DNA of 64,000 nt from JACXTP01 sp963789555. Lineage in GTDB: Archaea > Thermoplasmatota > Thermoplasmata > Methanomassiliicoccales > UBA472. The translations under genes were made by a program, and so were the position numbers. The stretch covers positions 124,001-188,000 of the forward strand of contig CAWBKY010000007.1 in NCBI GenBank assembly GCA_963789555.1, read 5' to 3'. This document shows, in pieces, positions 37,870 to 46,524 of this stretch. Numbering within the stretch: the stretch's first letter is position 1; each line of letters begins with the position of its first letter. Below the pieces are notes generated by a model. The model saw nothing but the letters and a program-made list of their open reading frames with translations, was not told where the DNA came from and searched no databases.

Positions 37870-38338
37870 GAGGGGCCCTCCCCAAAGTGGTAGCTTTGAC
37901 CAGCGCGGCCAGCTCCTCGAGGGTCTTGGGGTCGGAGGTCAATTCTGTCAGGCCCAGCTCCTTGCGCAACTTCTTGGTGAGGCCACTGTTGGGGAAGGCC
38001 AGCCCGGTCCTCATGAACAGCTTGGCCTCCTCCTGGAACGACTTGGGGCAGTGACCGGCCAAGGTCGCCCGGCCCCTCATCTCCTGGATGCGGTCGGACG
38101 GTGAGACCCCCAGTTGGCACCTTTCCGTGCAGGAGTTGCACATGGCGCAGAGCCAGAGCTCCGGGGCATCGGGCCTGAGGAGTGAGAGGTGCAGCTTGAC
38201 CATGGTGTCCGCAGGCTTGATCCCACCATGCCTCTGACTGGGGCATACCCCGGCGCACTGCCCGCATTGATGGCATCGAGCCAGCTCCCCGAACGGATCG
38301 GGTCCTTCCGACTCTGTCCCAATTGCCTCTATGCGCAC
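37859..38338 (-). CDS. hdrC: Heterodisulfide reductase subunit C (HdrC)
   Basis: A small ferredoxin-like subunit with two 4Fe-4S motifs, CHQCGQCAGVCPS and CAMCNSCTERCQLG, followed by a helical C-terminus. It carries electrons from HdrA to HdrB. I chose GTG 38338 because the TATA-like AATAAACGGCTTAA (about 38359-38372) would lie about 27 bases upstream of a leaderless start; ATG 38362 falls inside that element. The frame is open to 38428. Confidence 0.88.
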   Translation of the reverse strand: MRIEAIGTESEGPDPFGELARCHQCGQCAGVCPSQRHGGIKPADTMVKLHLSLLRPDAPELWLCAMCNSCTERCQLGVSPSDRIQEMRGRATLAGHCPKSFQEEAKLFMRTGLAFPNSGLTKKLRKELGLTELTSDPKTLEELAALVKATTLGRAPLER

Positions 38339-38462
38339 GCCCCCAGTAAGGCGCTGCCACATTAAGCCGTTTATTGTCCCTCCGTCGGTAGGTCCGATGT
38401 GCTTCGCCCGCCTGATGTGGCTCGTCAAAAGAATGATATCCGGGCCCGACCTACGCTAACGC

Positions 38463-38651
38463 ATGAGCATCAGGATCGAGGACAACGACTGCCAGTTCTG
38501 TGGCAAGAAGGCCAAACAGTTCTGCTTCGCCGCCTTCATCTGCGAGAGCCAAGAATGCGTGGACAAGGCCCGCGAAGAGCGAGGTGGTCCCGGCGGCCAC
38601 ATGAAGAAGAAGGCGCATCCGGAGCCCATCGTGTTCGACGAAGACGGATGA
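38463..38651 (+). CDS. Small cysteine-containing protein
   Basis: A 62-residue frame beginning MSIRIEDNDCQFCGKKAKQF and continuing with FICESQECVDKARE. The four cysteines (CQFC and C-x5-C) could form a small zinc site. It stops three bases before the end of the HdrD-like gene on the other strand, and starts opposite the hdrC promoter. I recognise no family. The compact spacing and sensible composition argue that it is real. Confidence 0.55.
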   Translation: MSIRIEDNDCQFCGKKAKQFCFAAFICESQECVDKAREERGGPGGHMKKKAHPEPIVFDEDG

Positions 38652-38654
38652 GCA

Positions 38655-39782
38655 TCATTTCTGGAGACGGGAGGCGGCGAGCGAGAAGAGGTCCACCAGC
38701 TCGATCCTCGGCCGGCCCACATACGTACCCATCTCCTTCTGTGCGCAGCTCAGGTGGATGAGGCATTTCGGACAGGCGGTCACCAGCCTTTCAGCCCCGG
38801 TGGACCGCGCCTCCTCCAACCTGGTGAGCTGCCATGACTTGGTGACGCGGTCGCATTGGGCGAAGCAGGTGCTGCCGCAACAGGCGGAGCTTGCCCCGCT
38901 CCGCCCCATCTCCACGAGCTCACCCATGCCCTCGATGAGCGTCCTCGGCGCCGAATAGATGCCTGAACCCCTGCCCAGGCGGCATGGGTCCTGGTAGGTG
39001 AGCCTCTCCGTCGAACTAGAAAGTTCCAGGCGTCCTTCCCGCAGCGCCGCCTCCAACAATTGGCTCAGGTGCACCACCTCGAAGCCCAGGTCGCCGAACC
39101 TTTCCTGGTACACCCGGCCGATGGTATGATGGCATTCCGGGCAATAGGTGACGATGGTACGCACCCCGCTCTTTCGGATGGCACAGAGGTTCTGCTGGGC
39201 CAATCGATCGAAGGTCTCCATCTCTCCCAGCCAATAGGCGTCGTGGCCACAGCAGCGCTCCTCAGGGATCAACCTGGGCTTGATGCCGATGGCGTTGAGC
39301 AGTCTCACCGCCGACCGTGGCATGTCCGGAAGGTCGGGTTGGAAATCACGGAAAACGACGTCCAGCACAGGAACGCACCCTACGAACAACGCCACCTCGG
39401 ACCGTTCGTCGAACTGAAGGTCCGGAGCGGTCCAGCTGTGCCTATGCCCATGGCCTTTGCCGGCGGCGTCCAGGTCTCGGATGGCGGACACGATACCAGC
39501 ATGGGTGCGTATCGGCGCGTCTATGCCATTGCGCTCCACCCGCACCTCGCGCATGAAGCGGTGGAAGTCCACCCCCTGCGGGCATATCGTTGTGCATGCG
39601 GCGCAACCCATGCAGGACCAGAGGTCCAGACCCTCCGACCCACCTCGATCGGCGAACTCCTCCATGAACTTGCGCGGCGAGAAACGCCTCGCACCATGCG
39701 CCGCCGGACAGGAATAGGTGCAATGGCCACAGGAGATGCAGTCATAGGCCCGGTAGCGTCTGGCCGCCTCAAGGCTGGTCAC
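38655..39782 (-). CDS. HdrD-like iron-sulfur protein (HdrC-HdrB fusion)
   Basis: Residues 14-75 hold two 4Fe-4S motifs (CISCGHCTYSCPA, CMGCAACTTICPQG) as in HdrC; the remainder has two CCG domains (GCVPVLD, RCCGHDAYW, CPECHHTIG; DPCRLGRG, ACCGSTC, CPKCLIHLS) as in HdrB. This is the HdrD layout, 375 residues. HdrD proteins reduce heterodisulfide or act as CCG redox partners for other substrates. Its start overlaps the MvhD stop by 14 bases, so the two are coupled. Confidence 0.88.
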   Translation of the reverse strand: MTSLEAARRYRAYDCISCGHCTYSCPAAHGARRFSPRKFMEEFADRGGSEGLDLWSCMGCAACTTICPQGVDFHRFMREVRVERNGIDAPIRTHAGIVSAIRDLDAAGKGHGHRHSWTAPDLQFDERSEVALFVGCVPVLDVVFRDFQPDLPDMPRSAVRLLNAIGIKPRLIPEERCCGHDAYWLGEMETFDRLAQQNLCAIRKSGVRTIVTYCPECHHTIGRVYQERFGDLGFEVVHLSQLLEAALREGRLELSSSTERLTYQDPCRLGRGSGIYSAPRTLIEGMGELVEMGRSGASSACCGSTCFAQCDRVTKSWQLTRLEEARSTGAERLVTACPKCLIHLSCAQKEMGTYVGRPRIELVDLFSLAASRLQK

Positions 39783-40188
39783 AGCCCACCTCCGGCAGCG
39801 GCCCTAGGGAACGGACGAGCTCGACGAACTCCCGGCAGGTGCTGGCGAAGAGGGCACCCTCGCCGGCCGAGATCCAACGCAACAACAACCTCTCCCTGCC
39901 AATGCCCAAGCGTTCCAGGATGTCTCCGGTGTCGGCGATCCGCTGCCTGGCGCGCTCGTTGCCTTTGAAGTAATGACAGTCGCCGATGTGGCAGCCCAGG
40001 ACCATGACGCCGTCTGCCCCGTTGCGGAAGCAGCGCAGGACATAGCTGGGCTCGACCCGCCCGGAGCACATCACACGCACCACCTTGACATTGGGCGGGT
40101 ACTGGAAACGGCTCACCCCGGCCAGGTCGGCCCCGGCGTAGGCGCACCAGTTGCAACAGAAGGCCACCACGCTCGGCTCCCAGGTCAT
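39769..40188 (-). CDS. mvhD: MvhD/HdrA-linker iron-sulfur subunit
   Basis: MvhD carries a 2Fe-2S cluster and links the hydrogenase (or formate dehydrogenase) to HdrA. The features FCCNWCAYAGAD, VRVMCSGRVEPS, LRCFRNGADGVMVLGCHIGDCHY are diagnostic. I chose ATG 40188, preceded by a CTGGAGG ribosome site; the frame is open to 40296. No MvhA, MvhG or HdrA gene is in the window, so its electron donor must be encoded elsewhere or be the coupled HdrD-like protein. Confidence 0.9.
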   Translation of the reverse strand: MTWEPSVVAFCCNWCAYAGADLAGVSRFQYPPNVKVVRVMCSGRVEPSYVLRCFRNGADGVMVLGCHIGDCHYFKGNERARQRIADTGDILERLGIGRERLLLRWISAGEGALFASTCREFVELVRSLGPLPEVGCDQP

Positions 40189-40329
40189 CACCGTTTCCTC
40201 CAGCCCAGCGCTTGGATGGGCCTCCACCTCCCCACCGGGCCGCCTTGACATAGACTTTTCGATGACGCTCGGACCGGACGCTGCGTTCGGGGGCAAGTAT
40301 TATTTCCCGCCTGCTAGACTACCTCTCCG

Positions 40330-41037
40330 ATGCCCCTGCGAATCGTCGGGTTCAATCGCACCTCCTTATTGGATTGGGATGGGAAGGTGGTCGCCACCGT
40401 CTACCTCCAGGGCTGCAACTGGCGCTGCGGTTTCTGTCACAACGTCGAGCTGGTGCAGCCCACTTCCAGCCTGGAGGAGGTGCCGTTCCCTGTCATCGAG
40501 GAATACGTGCACAGCAACAGTGAGTTCCTGGACGGGGTGGTGATCACCGGGGGTGAGCCTACCTTGCATGAGGAACTTCCCGATCTGATCCGCAGGTTCC
40601 GGAAGATGGGGATGAAGGTCAAGCTGGATACCAATGGCTCCCGACCAGAGATGCTCTCCGACCTGATCGGCTCGGGTTCCCTGGACTTCGTGGCCATGGA
40701 CATCAAGGCCCCCTTGAACGAGAAGTACTCCGAGCTCGCCAGGGTCGATGTGGACCTGGCTGCGGTCAAGCGCTCGATAGCCCTGATCATGGACCATATG
40801 CGCGATTACGAGTTCAGGACCACCGTGGTGCCTTTCTACCTCGATACGAAGGACATCGAGGCCATCGCCTCGTTCATAGGCGGGGCGAAGAAGTATGCCC
40901 TGCACCAGTTCGGGAACAGGAGCACCCTGGACCCGCGACTCGGCGTGATGGAACCTTATCCGGACGCCAAGGTGATGGAGATGGCGGAGCGGGCCAAACC
41001 GTACGTTCGTAAGGTGGTCGTGAGGGGGACCAGCTGA
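40330..41037 (+). CDS. Radical SAM protein, NrdG-like activase
   Basis: A 235-residue protein with CNWRCGFCHN, a CxxxCxxC cluster motif, followed by GVVITGGEPTLHEELPDL, the second radical-SAM motif. It matches the archaeal anaerobic ribonucleotide reductase activating protein group, which forms the glycyl radical on class III NrdD. No nrdD gene is seen here, so another glycyl-radical enzyme or related target is possible. It is divergent from the MvhD gene. Confidence 0.85.
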   Translation: MPLRIVGFNRTSLLDWDGKVVATVYLQGCNWRCGFCHNVELVQPTSSLEEVPFPVIEEYVHSNSEFLDGVVITGGEPTLHEELPDLIRRFRKMGMKVKLDTNGSRPEMLSDLIGSGSLDFVAMDIKAPLNEKYSELARVDVDLAAVKRSIALIMDHMRDYEFRTTVVPFYLDTKDIEAIASFIGGAKKYALHQFGNRSTLDPRLGVMEPYPDAKVMEMAERAKPYVRKVVVRGTS

Positions 41038-41145
41038 CCTGATTCCGTTTTTGGGTAATGTGGTGGACATGCTTTAATACCCTGCAACCGCTCCGAAGAG
41101 TGTCAATCTACCCAAGGTCCTGAGCACTGGACAGGAGTGGGGGCA

Positions 41146-41859
41146 ATGACCAACGGCCAAAGACAAAAGACATACATCGAAGGCTTCGACAGGATCATGG
41201 AAGGGGGCGTGCCAGAAGGCCATCTGGTATTGGTGGCAGGGACGCCAGGCACTATGAAGTCCTCGCTTTGCTATTATATGCTCTACAACCACGCCCTGGA
41301 GTCCGGCATGACCTCGGTCTATGTCACCCTGGAGCAGTCCCGGGACAGCCTGCTCAAGCAGATGGAGAAGATGGGCATGCACACCGATCAGGTGAAGGAC
41401 AAGGTCCACGTGCTTGACATGGGCATCATCCGTCGCAAGCTGAAGGAGGTGCAGGGAGGTTCGTCCTGGTTGCACGTCTTCAAGTCCTACATGGCCAACC
41501 TCAAGGACAACCTTGCATACAAGGTGTTGGTGATCGACTCCCTCGAGGTCCTGGAGACCATGGCCGAGGTGACGAACCGCCGCACCGAGCTCTTCTACCT
41601 TTTCGAGTGGCTCCGGGACCTAGGGGCGACGGTGCTATTGATATCCGAATCGTCCACGGACCGCATCATGGACGGGCGGTTCGATGAGGGCTACCTCTCC
41701 GATGGCATCATAACGCTGAAGATGCAGGTCATCAGAGATGTGGAGACCCAGAGGCGCATCCGATGCGTCAAGATGAGGGAGACCAACCACGACCCCTCCT
41801 ACTATTCATTGCTATACAACAATGGCAAGTTCCAAGTGACGCGCGTGATAAGCGAGTGA
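41146..41859 (+). CDS. KaiC/RAD55-like ATPase 1
   Basis: A single RecA-fold domain of about 237 residues. Walker A is GTPGTMKSS, with methionine where most KaiC-type loops have glycine before the lysine. Other RecA-fold parts are VYVTLEQSRDSLLKQM, and VLVIDSLEVLE as Walker B. The start is ATG 41146 after GTGGGGG; GTG 41137 is the alternative. TATA-like GCTTTAATACC is at about 41070-41080. Its stop overlaps the next gene's ATG (TGATG). Related archaeal proteins are thought to be signalling ATPases; no substrate is known. Confidence 0.87.
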   Translation: MTNGQRQKTYIEGFDRIMEGGVPEGHLVLVAGTPGTMKSSLCYYMLYNHALESGMTSVYVTLEQSRDSLLKQMEKMGMHTDQVKDKVHVLDMGIIRRKLKEVQGGSSWLHVFKSYMANLKDNLAYKVLVIDSLEVLETMAEVTNRRTELFYLFEWLRDLGATVLLISESSTDRIMDGRFDEGYLSDGIITLKMQVIRDVETQRRIRCVKMRETNHDPSYYSLLYNNGKFQVTRVISE

Positions 41860-43025
41860 TGCCCATGGCATGGAAGTACGAGTGCCCCAGGTGCGGTTCC
41901 GCCATCAAACCCGGCGACGAGCAGTGCGACCGATGCGGCGAGGAGATGGTCCGCCAGGACGTAAAGACAGTGGACCGTACCAAGGTCAAACCGTTCACGG
42001 TGGAGCGAATCGGCAGCGAGAAGCGCACCATGGAGGTGGACTTCAACGCCGTTCGCCAAGAGGACCGCAAGGAGCAGGCCCATGTCAACGAGGTCAAGGA
42101 GCAGGCCAACTCCAACGGTCTGGCCCTCGAATCAAGGTTCAAGGTCATGGAGCAGGAGCTCAAGACCTACCGGGAGAAGATGGACCAGATGGAGATCAAG
42201 CTGCGCAAGGCCGGTGTCGTGCCGCCTCCGCCCACGCCATTGCCGGACAAGGAGCTCCTGGCCGATATCGCCAAGGAGCTGAACGTTCAGCTGGGGAAAG
42301 GCTGCGATTGCGATGACGGGACCACGGTGCAACCCACTCACATCGAGAAACTGGACCACTTGCTGGGGGGCGGCGTCCCCTCAGGGCACCTGGTCCTGGT
42401 CACCGGTGCGCCAGGCACCATGAAGACCACCCTCACGTTCACTATGCTCTTCAACGCGGCCAAGCGTGACGGGCATCACTGTCTGTACATGTCGCTGGAG
42501 CAGAGCCGGGAGGCCATCATAAAACAGATGGAGCGCATGGACATGCGCGCCTCGGAGGTGGAGGACCGCCTCATGCTCGTGGACATGATCGGCCTACGCA
42601 AGGCCATGGTGAACGAGCCAGGGGACTGGCGTAGCATACTGCTGAAGTATGTGCAGAACATCAATGCCGGCAAAAAGCTCAACATGATGGTCCTCGACTC
42701 CCTGGAAGCGTTCCGTTCCCTTACATCGGGACGCCTGACGCGTAGGGACATGAAGGACCTGTTCGACTGGTTCAAGGAGCTCAACATCACGGTGTTCCTG
42801 ATCGCGGAGAATTGGACCATCGAGACCCAAGAGGCATATCTGGCCGACGGCGTCATCGAGCTGAACATGAAGGAGCTGGACGATCTTAAGGTGCAACGCT
42901 GGGTGCGTGTGCCGAAGATGCGGACCATGAATGCGGACACGCGCTACCACGCCATATTCCACGATGGCCGCAAGTTCGTGCTCACCCTGCCCATCGTCCA
43001 GATGGACCGCGGTGTCCATTCCTAG
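41859..43025 (+). CDS. KaiC/RAD55-like ATPase 2 with zinc ribbon
   Basis: About 388 residues in three parts. Residues 8-30 form a zinc ribbon (CPRCGSAIKPGDEQCDRCGEE). Residues 60-115 are charged and helical, probably a coiled coil. From about 150 a KaiC-like ATPase follows with Walker A GAPGTMKTT, YMSLEQSREAIIKQM and MVLDSLEAF. The start overlaps the previous stop, so translation is coupled. The ribbon suggests docking to nucleic acid or another protein that the shorter paralogues lack. Confidence 0.87.
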   Translation: MPMAWKYECPRCGSAIKPGDEQCDRCGEEMVRQDVKTVDRTKVKPFTVERIGSEKRTMEVDFNAVRQEDRKEQAHVNEVKEQANSNGLALESRFKVMEQELKTYREKMDQMEIKLRKAGVVPPPPTPLPDKELLADIAKELNVQLGKGCDCDDGTTVQPTHIEKLDHLLGGGVPSGHLVLVTGAPGTMKTTLTFTMLFNAAKRDGHHCLYMSLEQSREAIIKQMERMDMRASEVEDRLMLVDMIGLRKAMVNEPGDWRSILLKYVQNINAGKKLNMMVLDSLEAFRSLTSGRLTRRDMKDLFDWFKELNITVFLIAENWTIETQEAYLADGVIELNMKELDDLKVQRWVRVPKMRTMNADTRYHAIFHDGRKFVLTLPIVQMDRGVHS

Positions 43026-43089
43026 TGCTGATGATGATAACTGACCGACAAGGTTTATTAGGGCACTCTGTGCTGTAAGAGCGAATCGG

Positions 43090-43812
43090 ATGCCAGTTCA
43101 CATCGAGCGCGTCAAAACCTACATCCAGAACTTCGACGACTATATCCAGGGTGGAATACCCAAGGGACAGGTGGTCATGGTGGCCGGGGCGCCTGGTACC
43201 ATGAAGTCGTCGGTCACTTACAGCATACTCTACCACAATGCGTTGCACAACAACATTCGCAGCGTCTACATGACCTTGGAGCAGTCCAAGGCCAACCTCA
43301 TGGAGCAGATGACGCTCATGGGCATGGACGACCCGAAGGTGCACGAGTATGTGCAGATAGTCGACCTCGGCCTGATCAGGCGCAGCCTGACCGAGCTGAG
43401 CGCCAAGGGCTCATGGATGCAAGTTTTCAAGATGTACGCGGAGAACCTGAAGAACACCGTCGGGTTCGACCTGCTCGTCCTCGATTCCTTGGACGTGCTG
43501 GAGATGGCCGCGCAGATCCGCGACGACCGGCGCACCGAGCTGTTCTACCTCTTCGAGTGGTTACGCGGTCTGGGAGGGGTGACCTCTTTCATGATATCGG
43601 AGATCACGCCGGAACAGATGTTCAACGCCAAATACGACGAAGGGTATCTGGCCGACGGCATAATCGCCCTGAAGCAACAGGAGATCGGCGAGGCCGATGT
43701 GCAAAGACGCATCCGCGCCGTGAAACTGCGCAGCACCAACCACAAGGCAGGCTACTTCTCGTTGCTGTTCAGCGACGGCATGTTCCGCGCCACCAACGTC
43801 ATCAGCCAGTAG
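43090..43812 (+). CDS. KaiC/RAD55-like ATPase 3
   Basis: A 240-residue single-domain paralogue with Walker A GAPGTMKSS, YMTLEQSKANLMEQM, and VLDSLDVLEM. It is more like ATPase 1 than 2. A TATA-like GGTTTATTAGG (about 43050-43060) lies about 30 bases before the ATG, so it likely has its own nearly leaderless transcript. Ends 11 bases into the convergent helicase gene. Confidence 0.87.
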   Translation: MPVHIERVKTYIQNFDDYIQGGIPKGQVVMVAGAPGTMKSSVTYSILYHNALHNNIRSVYMTLEQSKANLMEQMTLMGMDDPKVHEYVQIVDLGLIRRSLTELSAKGSWMQVFKMYAENLKNTVGFDLLVLDSLDVLEMAAQIRDDRRTELFYLFEWLRGLGGVTSFMISEITPEQMFNAKYDEGYLADGIIALKQQEIGEADVQRRIRAVKLRSTNHKAGYFSLLFSDGMFRATNVISQ

Positions 43813-45880
43813 GGCGACTCTCGAAGAAACGGAGGACGTCCCCGGCAGGGTCATCGGTGAGCCGCAGGTCGATCTGGGACTTGAACCGGCTTGCCCGGCT
43901 GTCCAGGATGACGCAGGCGCCGACATCGTTCTCGTTGCGGATGAGGCGGCCCATGGCCTGGAGCATCTTGCGCACGGCGGGGGCGTCCGCCGCGTACTCC
44001 CAGCCCTTGCCGTACCTTCTGTCATAGAGCTCCCGCAGACGCTGCTGCGTCAGGGTGGGCGAAGGGTAGGGGATCCCGGCGATGATGGCGAGCTCCAGCT
44101 CCTCCTCGGGGAAGTCCAGGCCCTCCGCCACCCGGCCGCCCATCACCGTGAGCATGACCGCCCCGCGCTCCTGCTTGAAGCGCTCCACCATGCCCATCAG
44201 GCGGTCCTGGGACATGCCTTGCTCTTCCTTGTAGACGTTCCCCCGCAGGCCGCCCTCGAGCCCGCGCAGGGACAGCTGGCGCATGACCCGGTAGGAGGGG
44301 AAGAACACCATGGTGTTACGTCCCACCTCGTTGCATAGCCGGACGATATGGTCCTTCATCCGGTCCGCCATGGCATCATCTCTCATCGATTCGTATGAGG
44401 CGTTGATGTCCTTGGCGCAGAGGACCAATCGATTCTCCTTGGGGAAGGGCGATTCGAAGGTGCGCCTCACCGCCCGGTCCCCCAGGCCCACCACCTGCAC
44501 ATATTGCGTCAATGGTCGCAAGGTGCCGGACATGTGCACGCTGGCATGGCAGGAACGGAACACGTCCAGGCTGACGCAGGGGTCCAGACATACCGCCTCC
44601 AGCCCCATCTGCTCACCGTTCCTGGCCAGGAATAGGAACCGCGTCGCCTCCACCGACGACCAGGACATGAGCCTCTCCGCCAGGTGCAAAGTGCTGGACG
44701 GGGGTTCCTTTCCTTCCTTGACCGCCATCTCGATCATGGTCTGCCCATGGTTGAAGAGGTTGGCCACCAGTGCGGTCAAGCCCTCCTGGTCCAAACCGCT
44801 CGATCTCCTCAACGATTCGATCAGGAAATCCCTCCCCACCTCGACGCTGTCCTTGCCCTCGCATCGGCCCGCCCCATCGGCCAGAACGGCGAACAAAGCC
44901 TCCAGGAACTTGTCCAGGGTGAGGTTGGGGGCGAGCTTGGGGTTGCCGAACGACTTCCTCTCCTGACGTACCCCGCTGATGAGCCCGGCGTCGATGGAGA
45001 AGCTCTCCTCCTCCCTCGCGCGGTCCGGGAGGTTGTGCGCCTCATCGACGATGACGATGAGGTCCTCGAGCTCGACCTGCATCTGCTCCAGCAGCTTCTC
45101 CCGCACCTCCTTGGCCAGGATGTAGTTGTAAGGCGCGACCACCAGATGGGCCAGGGGGAGCAATGGAACGCATCACCTCGCGAGGGCAACAACCCATACG
45201 CTCGCAGCGGTCGATCAGCTCCTCGGCGGTCGGTACCTCCCCAGTGAGGTACTTCTTCCACCATTCCGGTCCCTTGCGCCGGAAGTTCTCATAGTGGCGG
45301 CATCCCCCGCTCTGGCCTGCGCGGGTGCGCTTCTTCATCTCCTCGCACAGCCGGGCCATCTCCGCCGGTCCCAGGTCCTCGTCCATATCCCGCTGGGCGG
45401 GGCAGGTGGAGCGCCTTCCCTGCAAGGCCATGCAGGGCACCGCGGTCCTTTCGTTGATGGCGCGCATCTCCACCACCACTTGCCTGGCCTGGGAGTTGGT
45501 CCGGGTCACATAGAGGACCCTTTTACTAGCGGGGAGAGAGTGCTCAAGCACACCAGAGAGGGCGCAGACCGTCTTACCCGTGCCCGTGCCGCTCTCCATC
45601 ACGATATGGGAGCCTTGACCGACGTTCTCGGCGATGAACCTCACGATCTCCAGCTGGTTGGCCCTCGGAAGATATGGGAAAAGTCCCTCCTCCGGGTTGG
45701 AGGGGCGGGTCTTCTTCGATGCTGATTTTGTCCTCTTTGGGCGGACCGCTTTTTTGGCCTCTCAACCTGCTCTCCATCCAATTCCTCGATGGGATAGGAC
45801 ATGCCGCATCTTCGACAAAGATACCGGTTGCCTCTACGGAAAAGAATGGAGTTGCAGTCCTTGCAGAAGAGGCCGGCCAT
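43802..45880 (-). CDS. XPD/Rad3-type helicase with N-terminal zinc ribbon, three frame breaks
   Basis: Joined, the frames give about 691 residues. A zinc ribbon (FCKDCNSI, CRRCGMSY) comes first, then a short linker and a superfamily-2 helicase: Walker A SGTGTGKTV, DEAH-type box VDEAHNLPD, and C-terminal GRVAEGLDFPEEEL and QAMGRLIRNENDVGA. Cysteines in CMALQGRRSTC, GGCRHYENF and CERMGCC fit the XPD iron-sulfur cluster. Breaks lie at T6 45750-45755, about 45708-45720 and about 45160-45165, each cured by removing one base. The frame extends upstream to 46000, but ATG 45880 fits the ribbon best. It probably acts in repair. Confidence 0.85.
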
Positions 45881-45992
45881 CTGGCGGGCTATCTTCGGCC
45901 GTTCCTTAATGCTTTGCTCGAAGGGGTCTGAAAGTGTGGTCGCCGCCTCACCGTCAAGAATTAATAATGGTATTCGTTTTTGTGGTCTCACT

Positions 45993-46068
45993 GGGCTCAT
46001 GGTCTAGCGGCTATGACGTTTGCCTCACACGCAGAAGGTCGCCGGTTCGAATCCGGCTGAGCCCACCA
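45993..46068 (+). tRNA. tRNA-Val (anticodon CAC), CCA encoded
   Basis: The acceptor stem GGGCTCA pairs with TGAGCCC, the T arm reads GCCGG-TTCGAAT-CCGGC, and the anticodon stem TTTGC/GCAGA encloses the loop CTCACAC, giving anticodon CAC (reads GUG). The discriminator A at 46065 is followed by an encoded CCA. A TATA-like ATTAATAAT at about 45960-45968 is about 27 bases upstream. No intron is seen. Confidence 0.93.
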
Positions 46069-46095
46069 CATTTCCTATCCGCCTGTATCTTTGAA

Positions 46096-46101
46096 TTTTT
46101 T
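46096..46101 (+). terminator. Oligo-T terminator of tRNA-Val
   Basis: Six T residues within TTTGAATTTTTTC follow the tRNA by about 28 bases, the usual position and form for an archaeal terminator. Confidence 0.5.
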
Positions 46102-46156
46102 CAGAATATTGTGTATCATTCGTTCGGTCCATCACGCATAGACGTTTTCGGGCCGA

Positions 46157-46399
46157 TCAATCGATGTTTTTCACCATCTTCTCTTTTGCGCGCTTCATGA
46201 AACCCGATCCTTTGTCACGGACATGTCGCCCCTTCGAAGATGCGTCTTCGAACAAGAAATCATTCTGGGGGAAGCCCTCCATTTCCTTCCTCAGGAGAAT
46301 ATCATCAGGGCATGGATTGTTCGACCTATGGCACGTTCTCAGGTATTTGGGGTCCACGTTGATCATCATGATATCGAATATTGCCATCTCGAGCATCAT
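46157..46399 (-). CDS. Possible small protein of 80 residues
   Basis: An open frame beginning MMLEMAIFDIMMINVDPKYL and ending in a lysine-rich tail (RAKEKMVKNID). I recognise no family. It is the only frame of size in this 450-base AT-richer gap, it reads away from the regulator gene, and a CCGCCCTAGGGCGG palindrome lies just upstream of its start as for the regulator gene. No clear TATA element is visible. It may be spurious. Confidence 0.35.
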   Translation of the reverse strand: MMLEMAIFDIMMINVDPKYLRTCHRSNNPCPDDILLRKEMEGFPQNDFLFEDASSKGRHVRDKGSGFMKRAKEKMVKNID

Positions 46400-46406
46400 C
46401 TTGCTC

Positions 46407-46420
46407 CCGCCCTAGGGCGG
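46407..46420. promoter_or_regulatory. Palindrome, copy 1
   Basis: CCGCCCTAGGGCGG, a perfect 14-base palindrome, eight bases before the start of the small minus-strand frame. An identical copy lies 67 bases away. Confidence 0.65.
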
Positions 46421-46473
46421 CATGGAACCACCAAACTTCTAAGATCAGTTTGATTGGCTGGTAACATTCGAGA

Positions 46474-46487
46474 CCGCCCTAGGGCGG
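46474..46487. promoter_or_regulatory. Palindrome, copy 2, next to the regulator's TATA element
   Basis: A second CCGCCCTAGGGCGG, followed at once by CAAAGCATTAATCC, the probable TATA element (about 46491-46499) of the Bat-type regulator starting at 46525. Its position directly upstream of TATA is typical of an archaeal activator site; autoregulation is likely but inferred. Confidence 0.65.
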
Positions 46488-46524
46488 CAAAGCATTAATC
46501 CCTCCCCCCACCGAATGTTGTTGT

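Noticed and set aside
39060..39968. 302-residue plus-strand frame over the HdrD-like and MvhD genes
   Set aside because: Antisense shadow of two cysteine-motif-rich conserved genes.
41146..43812. A circadian Kai clock
   Set aside because: Single-domain KaiC-like proteins with a modified P-loop, and no KaiA or KaiB gene; related archaeal ATPases are not clocks.
46157..46415. Overlapping plus-strand frames of 80-odd residues opposite the small minus-strand frame
   Set aside because: No start context or composition better than chance; the minus-strand frame is the more plausible, and even that is weak.
46069..46524. CRISPR or transposon remnant in the AT-rich gap after tRNA-Val
   Set aside because: Only two palindrome copies and one small frame are present; no repeats with spacers, no transposase or attachment duplication of the tRNA end.
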